Positions 25,147-33,516 of a stretch of DNA of 64,000 nt are shown here, in pieces. The position numbers were made by a program, and so were the translations under genes. Under the pieces are notes generated by a model, which saw nothing but the letters and a program-made list of their open reading frames with translations, did not search any database and was not told where the DNA came from. Source of the stretch: Paenibacillus sp. FSL H8-0537 (GTDB lineage: Bacteria > Bacillota > Bacilli > Paenibacillales > Paenibacillaceae). The DNA lies in NCBI RefSeq assembly GCF_038051995.1, contig NZ_CP150290.1, positions 4,888,001-4,952,000 on the forward strand, in the 5' to 3' direction. The first letter of the stretch is position 1. Each line of letters starts with the position of its first letter.

Positions 25147-25821
25147 TTACTTGCTCCATCTTCTGAACCATAGGCGAAGCGCCCATTTACGCTCTCCGCG
25201 TTTTTTGTATTTCGGCAGCGTTCGATAAATGCGCAATCCTTCCTCGATTGCCTCTTTCGCATCCTGTTCCTTACCCATCGCCTTATATATGCCCGCCAGA
25301 CGTTCATAAGCCTCACAGGAAGACGATTGAATGCGCTGAAACGCTTCAATATAGTAAATAGCCTGAGATGCATCTTTGCCTGCATACAGCGCAGCCAAAC
25401 GCAAATACGGCGCGCCGTATTTCACCCGTTCGTTTAGCGCAAGCGCCCGTTTAATGGCCTCTTCGCCGCGTTCCATCTGCCTCGCCTGCAGCAAGCAAAG
25501 GCCTAGATCATCCCAATATTCAGCGGAATCCTCAAGCGTATGCTCCATTGGAGAAAGCCAGCCTAGCGCTTCGTTATATTTTTTCTTCTCGATTAAAATT
25601 CTCGCGATTTCCTGTTTGGAGGACACATCGTTAGGCGCCATGTCAACATGACGTCTTAGCTTCCTAAGCTGGCTCGATCTGCGCAAAGGCCGTACAAAGC
25701 TTGGCGTCAAGCCGACAAATCGGCGATCCAGCGCATACAAAATAAGCAGCAGTACGATAATCGCAATAAACGGATTTCCCGTGAGCCAAGTCAAGAAGAA
25801 AAATAAAAAGATTTTACTCAT
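25147..25821 (-). CDS. membrane-anchored TPR protein
   Basis: A 224-residue protein. One or two hydrophobic helices lie at the N-terminus (residues ~3-30), followed by a basic stretch (RPLRRSSQLRKLRRH). Four to five tetratricopeptide-like helical pairs follow (for example KKKYNEALGWLSPMEH, EYWDDLGLCLLQARQMERGEEAIKRAL, EAYERLAGIYKAMGKEQDAKEAIEEGL). TPR arrays mediate protein-protein contacts; no enzymatic motif is present. GGGAGGAA precedes the ATG. Partner unknown. Confidence 0.75.
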   Translation of the reverse strand: MSKIFLFFFLTWLTGNPFIAIIVLLLILYALDRRFVGLTPSFVRPLRRSSQLRKLRRHVDMAPNDVSSKQEIARILIEKKKYNEALGWLSPMEHTLEDSAEYWDDLGLCLLQARQMERGEEAIKRALALNERVKYGAPYLRLAALYAGKDASQAIYYIEAFQRIQSSSCEAYERLAGIYKAMGKEQDAKEAIEEGLRIYRTLPKYKKRGERKWALRLWFRRWSK

Positions 25822-25946
25822 TCGTTCCTCCCATGCCTGAATAACACCGCAAGCGTTCAGTGGAACAGCTTCGGCGTCAATTGGTTAATTTTTTCATCTA
25901 TCATACCATAAAATCCGCCGATTGCGCCCATTTTCTCCGCCAACAG

Positions 25947-25975
25947 CACCATTGGCACCTGTCATTCATACTATA
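25947..25975 (+). promoter_or_regulatory. sigma-K-type promoter of gerE
   Basis: CACC (25947-25950), a 16-nt spacer, then CATACTATA (25967-25975) matches the sigma-K pattern mACm-16-CATAnnnTA exactly. It places transcription start about 55-60 nt before gerE. In Bacillus subtilis gerE is transcribed by sigma-K in the mother cell, so motif and gene agree. Confidence 0.7.
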
Positions 25976-26040
25976 TTTTGACTGTATCCCTTAACCTTGT
26001 TAAACCATAAAAACCCAAGCAAGGAGGGGTGACTGAAAAG

Positions 26041-26265
26041 GTGAAAGGTAGCGACCATAAGAGCAAGTTTTTACTGACACATCGTGAACGCGAGGTATTC
26101 GAGCTTCTAGTCCAAGACAAAACAACACGAGATATTGCGCAACAGCTGTTCATTAGCGAGAAGACCGTCCGCAACCATATCTCTAATGTGATGCAAAAAT
26201 TAAACGTTAAAGGTCGTTCGCAAGCGGTTGTCGAGCTAATCAAGCTCGGGGAGCTGCAGATTTAA
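26041..26265 (+). CDS. gerE: late mother-cell sporulation regulator GerE
   Basis: A 74-residue LuxR/FixJ-type helix-turn-helix protein nearly superimposable on GerE: LLTHREREVFELLVQDKTT, then IAQQLFISEKTVRNHISNVM and KGRSQAVVELIKLGEL. GerE binds coat-gene promoters late in sporulation, activating or repressing sigma-K-dependent transcription. A GTG at 26029 overlaps the ribosome binding site (AAGGAGGGG). The GTG at 26041 gives exactly the 74-residue length of the B. subtilis protein and the same ten residues before the LLT motif, so it is preferred. It is a single gene with its own sigma-K-like promoter and terminator. Confidence 0.95.
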   Translation: MKGSDHKSKFLLTHREREVFELLVQDKTTRDIAQQLFISEKTVRNHISNVMQKLNVKGRSQAVVELIKLGELQI

Positions 26266-26344
26266 TTCACGGCTCTCCCTTCTTCATTGCTTTGGCAAAA
26301 GCCATTTGCTAATAGGTTGTTACCATTTATGGTATTTCGCGAGG

Positions 26345-26371
26345 CAGCATAGTGCGCTATGCTGTCTTTAT
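26345..26371 (+). terminator. gerE terminator
   Basis: CAGCATAG (26345-26352) pairs with CTATGCTG (26357-26364) across a 4-nt loop, followed by TCTTTATTTTTTT. Confidence 0.8.
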
Positions 26372-26387
26372 TTTTTTGTGATTAAAA

Positions 26388-26435
26388 AAACAGCAGCAAG
26401 CAGCTTGTCCTTATGGCTTCTGCTTGTTGCTGTTT
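26388..26435 (-). terminator. terminator of the retropepsin-like gene pair
   Basis: AAACAGCAGCAAGCAG and CTGCTTGTTGCTGTTT pair with few mismatches around a ~16-nt loop. The minus strand continues into TTTTTTT. Confidence 0.75.
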
Positions 26436-26463
26436 ATCCAATTCTAGTAGTAATAGATCCAGC

Positions 26464-26847
26464 TTAATGATGAATCTGCATCGTTCCAAAGTCAGCTTTC
26501 AGCTTTGCTTTTATCATAAAATCAATTCCTAAGATGCCATCAAAACCGTACGTTTCCTGAATAGACCCAAGCTGGACAGAAAATGAATCCAAGGGAATAT
26601 GCTCTATTTTCAAATCAGGAATGGTCTGCTCGTAGCAGATTTCGCTTGTTCCGCCCACCCCATACATCCGCTTGGCTTTCCCATTCATAAAATCAATGTG
26701 AATTCCAATTTGAGAAAGCACATCCGTATCAAAAACAGTTGCAGCACATCCTGAATCGAATAAAACATTAGACAAGGTGATAAATTGATCTTGATGCTTC
26801 AAAGCCAAGGAGACAATGGGCAGACCATTTATAAGTTGAATCTTCAT
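26464..26847 (-). CDS. retropepsin-like aspartic protease domain protein
   Basis: A 127-residue single-domain protein of the clan AA fold. The catalytic motif is LFDSGCAATVFD (about residues 29-40; DSGC in place of the usual DTGA/S). The ILGIDFM segment near residue 105 corresponds to the conserved hydrophobic-Gly pair that closes the active site in retropepsins. Such proteins act as homodimers. No signal peptide. The ATG overlaps the stop of the preceding small gene (ATGA), indicating translational coupling. Whether the unusual DSGC is catalytically competent is uncertain, and the substrate is unknown. Confidence 0.7.
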   Translation of the reverse strand: MKIQLINGLPIVSLALKHQDQFITLSNVLFDSGCAATVFDTDVLSQIGIHIDFMNGKAKRMYGVGGTSEICYEQTIPDLKIEHIPLDSFSVQLGSIQETYGFDGILGIDFMIKAKLKADFGTMQIHH

Positions 26848-27104
26848 GAACGCTGCCTTATTCCTGTGAAAAACTCTTCAACCTCTTCCACATCAGTCCG
26901 GCTAGTATGAAATACATATAATTCACGCATTGGATATTGTTTATGAAAATGTTTATAACCGTCCCACGCTTCCTGAGGGTTATCATAATCCTGAATGATC
27001 GCCATATCTTGAAGTTTGCGAATTCGGTTGCTAGAGCTAGCTTTAATCGCTTCCACCAAAACAAAACGTTCCGGAAGTGAATGAGTAATCTCTTCCCATT
27101 TCAT
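26844..27104 (-). CDS. small protein co-translated with the retropepsin-like gene
   Basis: An 86-residue cytosolic protein with a helix-strand pattern (FVLVEAIKASSSNRIRKL, YPMRELYVFHTSRTDVEE). I do not recognise the family. GAGGTG lies 6 nt before the ATG at 27104; a GTG 9 nt earlier overlaps it. Its stop overlaps the protease start by 4 nt, so the pair is probably a functional unit. It may be a substrate, inhibitor or adaptor of the protease. Confidence 0.65.
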   Translation of the reverse strand: MKWEEITHSLPERFVLVEAIKASSSNRIRKLQDMAIIQDYDNPQEAWDGYKHFHKQYPMRELYVFHTSRTDVEEVEEFFTGIRQRS

Positions 27105-27199
27105 TGGCTTCACCTCGCTCTGATTTGTTTCAATTATTATACCATATTGCTGAGATTGGTAGGAAATTGGAATTGAAAAACAGGTTCATTATGTTGCTA

Positions 27200-28423
27200 C
27201 TACCCCTCCGAAACCTCCGGCAATTCCACCTTCATGCGCTGGAACAAAGCAAATATGACAATACTGGCCAAAATAATGACTATCCCCGACCAAAAAAACC
27301 ACACCTGTACGCCATACTTATCGACAATAGGTCCTGCTAATGCTAGCCCAATCGGGGAGGAGAGCATCATCACGCTGGTGACGAGCGAAATAACGCGTCC
27401 CAGCATTGAAGGCTCAAACGCCCTTTGAATCATGGCCATATAAGGCCCATTGAAGAAAGGTGCTGCCGCTCCCATAAAGAAAGATACGATCACGAACAGC
27501 ACAAAAGCCTCCTTGCTGATCACACCGCTCAGCACACAGGTCAGACCAATCATGGCCAAGCTCAGGCTCATATACGTAATGTCCTTCCATTTTGAAGCGA
27601 CGACCGAAAGCAGTACACCACCCGCAATCATGCCAATGCCAAAAATCGCTTCAACGAGGCTTGCACTATATCCCCCACGCCCGAAATGAGACAACGTCAT
27701 GTAAGGAAACAATGTCGCCAAAGGCATAAATACGATGCTGAAAATAGCTGTAGCTACCGTAATTACGACAATTGGCTTTACTTTAATGAATGCATCCCAG
27801 CCCAGCTTAAACTCCTTGAAAAAGGATGGCGCTTGTGTTGTCTCCGACTTTGGCTGATGAATCCTCACGAACAATAGCATAACATTGGCAATTAATGCCC
27901 CTGCCACATCAAGGAACAACAACGCTCCGAGCGAAGTTGCTGAATAAATAGCAATGCCAAGCGCCGGTCCGATTACACTGGAAAAGGAATAAACCATCTG
28001 CTGCCAGCCCGCCACACGCGTCAACTGATCCTCAGGTGCCATTAATGGGATCGCAGCTTGAAAAGCAGGCGCATGGAATGCAGAGGCAGCAGAGCGAACC
28101 ATTAAAATAACGTATACAAACGCTAGACTCGGCTCGCCAAAAAAGAAATACAAGCCTAAAATCAAACTAAAAAAGGCAATTGCACTATCGGCTATAATCA
28201 TCGTCAATTTACGGTTCCAGCGATCCAGCCATACGCCAATAAAAGGCCCTAAAATCGCCTGTGGCAAAAATCCAGCCAAGCCCGCGATCATTAAAACCGA
28301 AGCGGACCCGGTCGTTTGCGTCAGATGCCAAATAACCGAAAATTGTACCATCGAACTCGTCAATATGGAAAAGATTTGTCCGCTGAAAATAATCGCGAAC
28401 GTTTTTTGCCATTTAAGCTGCAT
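27200..28423 (-). CDS. MFS transporter (drug-efflux type)
   Basis: A 407-residue major facilitator with 12 predicted helices. The first loop carries GVWLDRWNRKLTMIIADS (the MFS A-motif position). The N-terminal segment FAIIFSGQIFSILTSSMVQFSVIW and the LGPFIGVWLDR context are typical of MefA/TetA(P)-like and macrolide-type exporters. Helices 7-12 follow a ~40-residue loop (QPKSETTQAPSFFKEFKLGW). AAGGAGAC precedes the ATG at 28423; an in-frame ATG 18 nt earlier is weaker. Substrate unknown; no local regulator. Confidence 0.85.
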   Translation of the reverse strand: MQLKWQKTFAIIFSGQIFSILTSSMVQFSVIWHLTQTTGSASVLMIAGLAGFLPQAILGPFIGVWLDRWNRKLTMIIADSAIAFFSLILGLYFFFGEPSLAFVYVILMVRSAASAFHAPAFQAAIPLMAPEDQLTRVAGWQQMVYSFSSVIGPALGIAIYSATSLGALLFLDVAGALIANVMLLFVRIHQPKSETTQAPSFFKEFKLGWDAFIKVKPIVVITVATAIFSIVFMPLATLFPYMTLSHFGRGGYSASLVEAIFGIGMIAGGVLLSVVASKWKDITYMSLSLAMIGLTCVLSGVISKEAFVLFVIVSFFMGAAAPFFNGPYMAMIQRAFEPSMLGRVISLVTSVMMLSSPIGLALAGPIVDKYGVQVWFFWSGIVIILASIVIFALFQRMKVELPEVSEG

Positions 28424-28579
28424 GGATATAGTCTCCTTCATTCATTTTGACTATGACATATGCACCTTAAATTAACGTAAACGCATGGAATGGGTCAAGA
28501 AAGACACCTCCTAAAATTTAGAATTATTATAGCAAATAATAGTGATGCAGAAAAGACAAATTAAATAAACACAAACAAA

Positions 28580-28607
28580 AGCAGCCGGCTCTACTTCGCC
28601 GGCTGCT
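28580..28607 (-). terminator. terminator of the YhcN-like gene
   Basis: AGCAGCCGGC (28580-28589) and GCCGGCTGCT (28598-28607) form a perfect stem; the minus strand continues TTTTGTTTGTGTTT. Confidence 0.8.
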
Positions 28608-28672
28608 GCTATCATTTTGATGCTTTAGCGTGAATCACGCTGAATGCTTCATGCCCTATTTTTCACTAAACG

Positions 28673-29464
28673 TTAGTCGTAAATCATCGGACTGCTTCTG
28701 TGCGCATTTGTGTAATTATCGCGGTCTGTACGGTCGGTCATGCTGCGATAGTTCATGTCGCCACCATAATTGCGCGTTTCAATTTTGTTAGCGTTGGCCG
28801 GGAACAGACGCTCCGCCATGGCATTAAATTCAACCAAGAAGCCTTGGATCGGATGGCCATTGCGGACATCTGTCATATAGCTGGTCATTCGGCCGACAAA
28901 ATCCGGGTTTGCCGATACGTACACATTGTCCACACCTGGCTTCACCCTTCTGACTTCCTTGGCGATGTCGGCTTTAATTTGAGAGGTCAGCGCATTTTCG
29001 CCTGTGCTCATCGTATTCATGCGGCGTTGGTAATTGGAGCCATCTCGGCCCATGTAGCTGGAGTTTGTGCGGCTCATCAGTTTTTTATCGCCATTATTTA
29101 AATTGTCCTCAAAGGATACGGCCACATAGGCATTGTTATCGGTCAGCAAAACATTTGCTGATCTAACATTATGCTTATTGGCAATGCGCTTCGCAATTTC
29201 TTCGCTCATTTCCATTTTATAATTTTTATGACTCCCGACAATATTGTTGCCCCGAATGTTTTTGCCGTTTACGTAGTTTTTTTCATTCATATGATCGTTG
29301 GCAAAACGATCCTTTAACATTTTGTTGCCATTTGCATCTTCCCTTACCATTTTGGTGCGAATGTTCTTATTACCTAAATCCCCTTGATTGGCTGCACAGC
29401 CTGTCAGCATAGCGCTAAGCAAGGCGCCTGCGGACAAGACAGCAAGAAAATTCTTTTTACGCAT
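28673..29464 (-). CDS. YhcN/YlaJ-family sporulation lipoprotein
   Basis: A 263-residue lipoprotein. The signal peptide ends in a lipobox (SAMLTGC, Cys ~22), giving a lipid-anchored outer-face protein. The mature part has an Asn/Lys-rich spacer (~25-85). The YhcN/YlaJ domain follows: MEMSEEIAKRIANKHNVRSANVL, then NAYVAVSFEDN and a second alpha/beta half around DIAKEVRRVKPGVDNVYVSANPDF. YhcN-like proteins are found in the inner spore membrane and influence germination or outgrowth. GGGAGGAA precedes the ATG at 29464. The extra C-terminal ~40 residues are polar and unstructured. Confidence 0.85.
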   Translation of the reverse strand: MRKKNFLAVLSAGALLSAMLTGCAANQGDLGNKNIRTKMVREDANGNKMLKDRFANDHMNEKNYVNGKNIRGNNIVGSHKNYKMEMSEEIAKRIANKHNVRSANVLLTDNNAYVAVSFEDNLNNGDKKLMSRTNSSYMGRDGSNYQRRMNTMSTGENALTSQIKADIAKEVRRVKPGVDNVYVSANPDFVGRMTSYMTDVRNGHPIQGFLVEFNAMAERLFPANANKIETRNYGGDMNYRSMTDRTDRDNYTNAHRSSPMIYD

Positions 29465-29551
29465 GTGCCGTATTCCTCCCTTGTTGTTTACAGGCCTCAT
29501 GACCCGTTATTAGGATGGGCGTCCGGGATTCAGACTATGCACGAGTTGGAC

Positions 29552-29580
29552 TTGACAAATTGTATGGAGAGGAGTAATTT
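29552..29580 (+). promoter_or_regulatory. sigma-A promoter of fabH
   Basis: TTGACA (29552-29557), a 17-nt spacer and TAATTT (29575-29580) form a near-consensus vegetative promoter. Confidence 0.7.
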
Positions 29581-29608
29581 AATATCAGGTATTAGCATCT
29601 GGTACTAA
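29579..29608 (+). promoter_or_regulatory. FapR-like operator overlapping the fabH promoter
   Basis: TTAGCATCTGGTACTAA (29592-29608) resembles the FapR box, an inverted TTAGTA...TACTAA repeat. An overlapping copy, TTAATATCAGGTATTAG (29579-29595), precedes it. The pair begins at the -10 hexamer and covers the transcription start, as expected for malonyl-CoA-responsive repression of fatty acid genes. Confidence 0.6.
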
Positions 29609-29629
29609 ATTGTGAAGGAGTTGTTTTCA

Positions 29630-30676
29630 ATGACTATTTCCACTCTCGTTCATTCCCATGCAGCAGTAACCGCTATCGGCACTTATGTACCTGAACGCAT
29701 TTTAAGCAATCAAGATTTGGAGAAGCTTGTAGATACTTCGGATGAATGGATTTTTCAACGCACAGGCATTCGCGAACGCCGTATTGCGGGAGAAAGGCAA
29801 TATGCAAGCGATTTGGCCATTGAAGCCGTCCATGATTTGATCCATAGATATGAAAAAAACGTTCATGATGTCGACTACATCATTGTCGCGACCTCTACAC
29901 CGGATACTTTCGTCCCAAGTGTAGCCTCACGAGTGCAGGCCGCATTCGGCATGAAAGGCTGCGGAAATGCTGATTTGCAGGCTGCATGCGCCGGCTTCAC
30001 TTCCGCCCTGCAAATGGCAAACGGCCTTTTGCTTTCCAAGCTATGCCGCAAAATTTTAATTATTGGCACTGAAACCCTTTCGCGTGCTACAGATTATACA
30101 GACCGGACGACCTGCATTTTATTCGGCGATGGCGCAGGTGCCATGCTCGTTGAATCGACCGATACGGGAGTAGGAGTAGATATTAGCACGACTAACTCTG
30201 ATTCAATACTTTCTGCTGGCGACATACTGGCTTCGAATGCAAGCACCGATGGCGAGCAGGGCCATCATGTATACCGCAGCAGCCTGGCGCCGCACATCGG
30301 CAGCTTCGAGCTTTCCCAGAACAGCATGCTCGTCCAAAACGGCCGGGAAGTGTACCGCTGGGCATTAAGCCGCGTAGCAGCAGGCGTTCAAGAGCTGCTG
30401 GACGGCAGCGGCTACACCGCTCAGACGATTGATTGGTTCGTTCCACACAATGCCAATCAGCGTATAATTGATGCTTTATGCGAGCGTATCGGATTTGAAG
30501 CGCAGCAGGCGCTGTCCAGCATTGAGCATTATGGCAACACCTCTGCCGCTTCCATTCCGCTAGCGCTCGATGCAGCCGTCAAAGACGGCAGAGTGCAGCC
30601 GGGTCAACTGCTGCTGTTGTACGGCTTTGGCGGCGGACTTACGCAATCTGGCGTTATTATGCGCTGGTCCATTTAA
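29630..30676 (+). CDS. fabH: 3-oxoacyl-ACP synthase III (FabH)
   Basis: A 348-residue ketoacyl synthase III, condensing acyl-CoA with malonyl-ACP to start fatty acid synthesis. The catalytic triad is visible: Cys120 in DLQAACAGFTSAL, His273 in WFVPHNANQR and Asn303 in EHYGNTSAAS. The N-terminal TYVPERILSNQDLEKLVDTS and the terminal GFGGGLTQSGVIM are also typical. AAGGAG lies 9 nt before the ATG at 29630. It is monocistronic and not next to other fab genes, so it may be a second FabH (like FabHA/FabHB in Bacillus). A FapR-like operator in its promoter links it to the fatty acid regulon. Confidence 0.93.
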   Translation: MTISTLVHSHAAVTAIGTYVPERILSNQDLEKLVDTSDEWIFQRTGIRERRIAGERQYASDLAIEAVHDLIHRYEKNVHDVDYIIVATSTPDTFVPSVASRVQAAFGMKGCGNADLQAACAGFTSALQMANGLLLSKLCRKILIIGTETLSRATDYTDRTTCILFGDGAGAMLVESTDTGVGVDISTTNSDSILSAGDILASNASTDGEQGHHVYRSSLAPHIGSFELSQNSMLVQNGREVYRWALSRVAAGVQELLDGSGYTAQTIDWFVPHNANQRIIDALCERIGFEAQQALSSIEHYGNTSAASIPLALDAAVKDGRVQPGQLLLLYGFGGGLTQSGVIMRWSI

Positions 30677-30711
30677 GCCTCCGCAGCCAAAGCAGCTTGC
30701 CTCATGCCTCA

Positions 30712-31833
30712 TTAAGCAAATAATATGGACAGCATCGCATGCAGCCTATGGGCATAAGTATGCTCGCTCAGCGTGCGATGCATGCCGCGAATCGCAATTT
30801 CCTTGCGTTCATTTTCATGATTCAAATAATAGTCCAGCTTTTCCACCATTTCCTGCGGCGATTCATACGTAACAATTTCCACACCAGGTGTGTAAAAGGA
30901 AGCCAAATCCTCCCGCACATCCGTTAGCTGGAGCACGGCGCAGGCTGAAATTTCAAACGTTCGCGGATTTGGAGAGGAAGCTGCTACGCCAAGACTGTTG
31001 CTATTGAATAAGACATCATCGTGAGCTCGATGCATGTTGATGACAATTTTTGAAGCATTATAAGCAAGCGCCGTATCCTGCGGGCTCAGCCAGTCTCCCA
31101 GATTGATTTTAGATTTAAGCATGTCGAATTTTTCCAGACGATCCCACCATATTCCCGATATGAGAGTATCCTTGGAAGCTAAATAAGAGGCTACCTCATT
31201 AAAATAGTGCACTCTGTTCATGTAGCCTGAGCCGATGAAGCTGATTTCCTTGCGTTTGCTGCGCTGCGGGTTCATCGGCCTGAATTGGGCAGGCATCACA
31301 CAGAACGGCAAATAATGCACATTGGCACAGCCTAGCTGCTGATAAAGCGCCACGCTATTTCGATCAAGCGTAAACACGGTGTCATAGTGCGGGGCAAGCG
31401 TTGTTGTAATATCCGCATAATAAGGATCATCTGTAAACCATATGGCAGTCCGAATATCCAAAGCCCGCATAGCATCAATCTGCGCCACATCAAACTGCAG
31501 CCCATCCAGCACAATCACGTAATCCGGCCGCACCCGTGCAGCGACTTCTGCTACAGGCTCCCCCGTTTGCACGACCGTTAGCTGAGCTACCATTCCCGTT
31601 AACGTGGCGGCAACCGCCTCATCAAGCGGCGAATAAGGAAATCCCTTTCCCGTAGACACATACATGACATGAACAGGCCATACTCCTGCTACTGGTGGAA
31701 TACGGCTAATAACCGATTCGCATTGGCCAAACCAATAACCATCCCCCCAGCCAGCATGGTAGCCTGCGGCTCTCCCTAGCTCCACTTCAGTAGGCGGCCG
31801 CTCCCTTTTTCGCAAAACCGATCGTTTAGCCAT
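30712..31833 (-). CDS. CgeB-like spore glycosyltransferase family protein, copy 1
   Basis: A 373-residue protein of the CgeB/glycosyltransferase-4-like group. A basic N-tail (MAKRSVLRKRERPP) and the aromatic/Gly motif GYHAGWGDGYWFG (~24-36) precede two Rossmann-like halves. Motifs seen are YVIVLDGLQFD, AIWFTDDPYYADI, NVHYLPFCV, EISFIGSGYMNRV, KIVINMHRAHDD, NPRTFEISACAVLQLTDVREDL and a C-terminal helical part. In B. subtilis CgeB belongs to the sigma-K/GerE-regulated cge genes of the outermost spore layer (crust), with presumed roles in crust glycosylation. Its start overlaps the end of copy 2 by 8 nt, so they are co-translated. Confidence 0.82.
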   Translation of the reverse strand: MAKRSVLRKRERPPTEVELGRAAGYHAGWGDGYWFGQCESVISRIPPVAGVWPVHVMYVSTGKGFPYSPLDEAVAATLTGMVAQLTVVQTGEPVAEVAARVRPDYVIVLDGLQFDVAQIDAMRALDIRTAIWFTDDPYYADITTTLAPHYDTVFTLDRNSVALYQQLGCANVHYLPFCVMPAQFRPMNPQRSKRKEISFIGSGYMNRVHYFNEVASYLASKDTLISGIWWDRLEKFDMLKSKINLGDWLSPQDTALAYNASKIVINMHRAHDDVLFNSNSLGVAASSPNPRTFEISACAVLQLTDVREDLASFYTPGVEIVTYESPQEMVEKLDYYLNHENERKEIAIRGMHRTLSEHTYAHRLHAMLSILFA

Positions 31834-32944
31834 TAGGCTCCTCCTCCTTCATAATAAGCTGCAATAGCTGCACAGCACGCGATCTGAAAGTATGGTCCCG
31901 CAGCGTGCGGCGCAGCCCATTCACTGCGATCCGGCTGCGCGCTTCCTCATTTTCCAAATAAAAATCGATTTTTGCCGCAAGCTCCTCCGCATGCTGAAAC
32001 GTTTCAATTTCCTGGCCTAAGGTGTAATAATGCGGCAAATCCTCACGAATATCCGTTAGCTGAAAGGCGCCACAAGCGGCAATTTCATATGTTCGCGGAT
32101 TGATAGAGAGCCCTGGGCTTTGAAAAGCATTAAAATTGTCTGAGCCTATCTCTGTTGTTCGATGCATGTTGATGACGATTTTGGCGCTGTTATAATAGGG
32201 GATTGTCTGCTTTGCGCTTAACCAGTCGGTATGGATAAACGGCTGCAGCCGCTTATAGGCCGATAAACGCTCCCACAGCCCTCCGGACAAAAAGATTTTG
32301 CGCCTCTTAGCCAGCAGCCGCTCGCTAATGGCATCAAGGAGACCGATCCGGTTCCAAAATCCTTGCCCTATGAAGCAAACATCGCTGGCAAAAGCTGAAT
32401 CCGTTCGCTGCGGCCGATATAAGCCGGTATGCACTGCCAGCGGCAAATAATGCACATTTGCGCAGCCTGCACTGCGATACAGCTCAAGCGTCCCAAGCTC
32501 ATGCGTTAGCACCACATCATAATGCGGCGCCGCTATAGCCGTCTTCTCCGTCATATAAGGATCATCTACAAACCACACCGCTGTGCGGATGCCCTGCTGC
32601 CTGACCGCGGCGATCTGCTGCAGATGATTGGCTGGAAAAGTATGCAGCCCATTCATCACTAGCACGATGTCGGGGGAAATGGCTGCCGCTTGCTCGGCAA
32701 GCTGTTCTGCGCTTCCAACATGAAGCTCGGTTACACTCGCCTGCAGCGCCTCAATGAGGCCTGCGTCAATTGCCTCAAAACCTTGCGGAATATAGAGCAT
32801 TCGCAGCGGAACGGGTGTCAGCTCCGGCGGGGGCAAAAGTCCGCTTACCGCTTCGCAAGCTCCATCTCGCCAGCCGGTATGAAAGCCGGTTTCATACCCA
32901 CTTTGCCTGACTTGCTTGCGGGAATTATCTTTTCTGGCCATCAT
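31826..32944 (-). CDS. CgeB-like spore glycosyltransferase family protein, copy 2
   Basis: A 372-residue paralogue of the downstream gene with the same order of blocks: basic tail (MMARKDNSRKQVRQ), GYETGFHTGWRDG motif (~18-30), DIVLVMNGLHTF, TAVWFVDDPYMTE, NVHYLPLAV, DVCFIGQGFWNRI, KIVINMHRTTE and NPRTYEIAACGAFQLTDIREDL. The two copies are clearly diverged duplicates and may form a heteromeric or sequential pair. AGGCGG lies 8 nt before the ATG at 32944; a GTG 9 nt upstream overlaps it. A hairpin at 33139-33175 separates it from the preceding small-gene operon. Confidence 0.82.
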   Translation of the reverse strand: MMARKDNSRKQVRQSGYETGFHTGWRDGACEAVSGLLPPPELTPVPLRMLYIPQGFEAIDAGLIEALQASVTELHVGSAEQLAEQAAAISPDIVLVMNGLHTFPANHLQQIAAVRQQGIRTAVWFVDDPYMTEKTAIAAPHYDVVLTHELGTLELYRSAGCANVHYLPLAVHTGLYRPQRTDSAFASDVCFIGQGFWNRIGLLDAISERLLAKRRKIFLSGGLWERLSAYKRLQPFIHTDWLSAKQTIPYYNSAKIVINMHRTTEIGSDNFNAFQSPGLSINPRTYEIAACGAFQLTDIREDLPHYYTLGQEIETFQHAEELAAKIDFYLENEEARSRIAVNGLRRTLRDHTFRSRAVQLLQLIMKEEEPNG

Positions 32945-33138
32945 TTGCTGCACCGCCTTGCTTCGTTATCAATCGCTGCACAACACGCTTTCATTATGTA
33001 TATGACATTAAGCAGCAAGTCTAAGCGGCACTTATCCCTGCATCGCAAAAATTGGCGTTTAACCTGCTGTTTCCGCCAAGATTTTTGCCATATCGTGATA
33101 CGGACACAGCTTGTCCTCTCTATTTTAAAAATAGCCCT

Positions 33139-33175
33139 GGCCTGCCGGGTGGCTGAATAAACCATCAAGCAGGCC
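33139..33175 (-). terminator. hairpin between the small-gene operon and the cgeB pair
   Basis: GGCCTGC (33139-33145) and GCAGGCC (33169-33175) pair; the minus strand continues AGGGCTATTTTTAAAA. The surrounding 290 nt (32945-33231) show no convincing gene. Confidence 0.5.
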
Positions 33176-33231
33176 GAGCTAATTTAAAAATAATATCCGC
33201 ATTTTTCACTAAAGCATGACGAAGATGACCG

Positions 33232-33516
33232 CTACGGCGTTTGCTCATACGCGAGCTGATGTCCATCTTCGAAGCCTTTCGCAAAACCTGCATTATAACC
33301 GGTATTATACGTCTGGTTGAAGCCCTCATTAAAGGTTTCCGTCCCGATCACACGCTTTCTGATCACCTTCCTGCGACGGCGCAGCGATGAGCTGCTCCCT
33401 CTCTTTTTCCCTGTTGCCTTGCGCGTTCGCGTGCTTTTTGAGCGACGCGATACAGCTTTGCTGGCGGAGCGTTTCGTCGCCCGCTTGCGGACGGACACGC
33501 GTTTTTTTATTCTCAA
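33232..33516 (-). CDS. highly basic small protein with C-terminal Tyr/Gly motif
   Basis: A 94-residue protein. The first ~60 residues are extremely rich in Arg, Lys, Ser and Thr (RKRATKRSASKAVSRRSKST). The last 30 carry FNQTYNTGYNAGFAKGFEDG, the same aromatic-x-x-Gly periodic motif found near the N-termini of the CgeB and GT2 proteins nearby. The TTG at 33516 overlaps the stop of the preceding gene (TTGA), with AGGAGG 7 nt upstream. No known family. Low complexity and charge suggest a polyanion-binding or spore-surface scaffold role; this is inference. Confidence 0.6.
   Translation of the reverse strand: MRIKKRVSVRKRATKRSASKAVSRRSKSTRTRKATGKKRGSSSSLRRRRKVIRKRVIGTETFNEGFNQTYNTGYNAGFAKGFEDGHQLAYEQTP

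Noticed and set aside
32941..33168. A 75-codon frame upstream of the CgeB pair
   Set aside because: It overlaps the terminator-like hairpin and the CgeB start, with no ribosome binding site and atypical composition.
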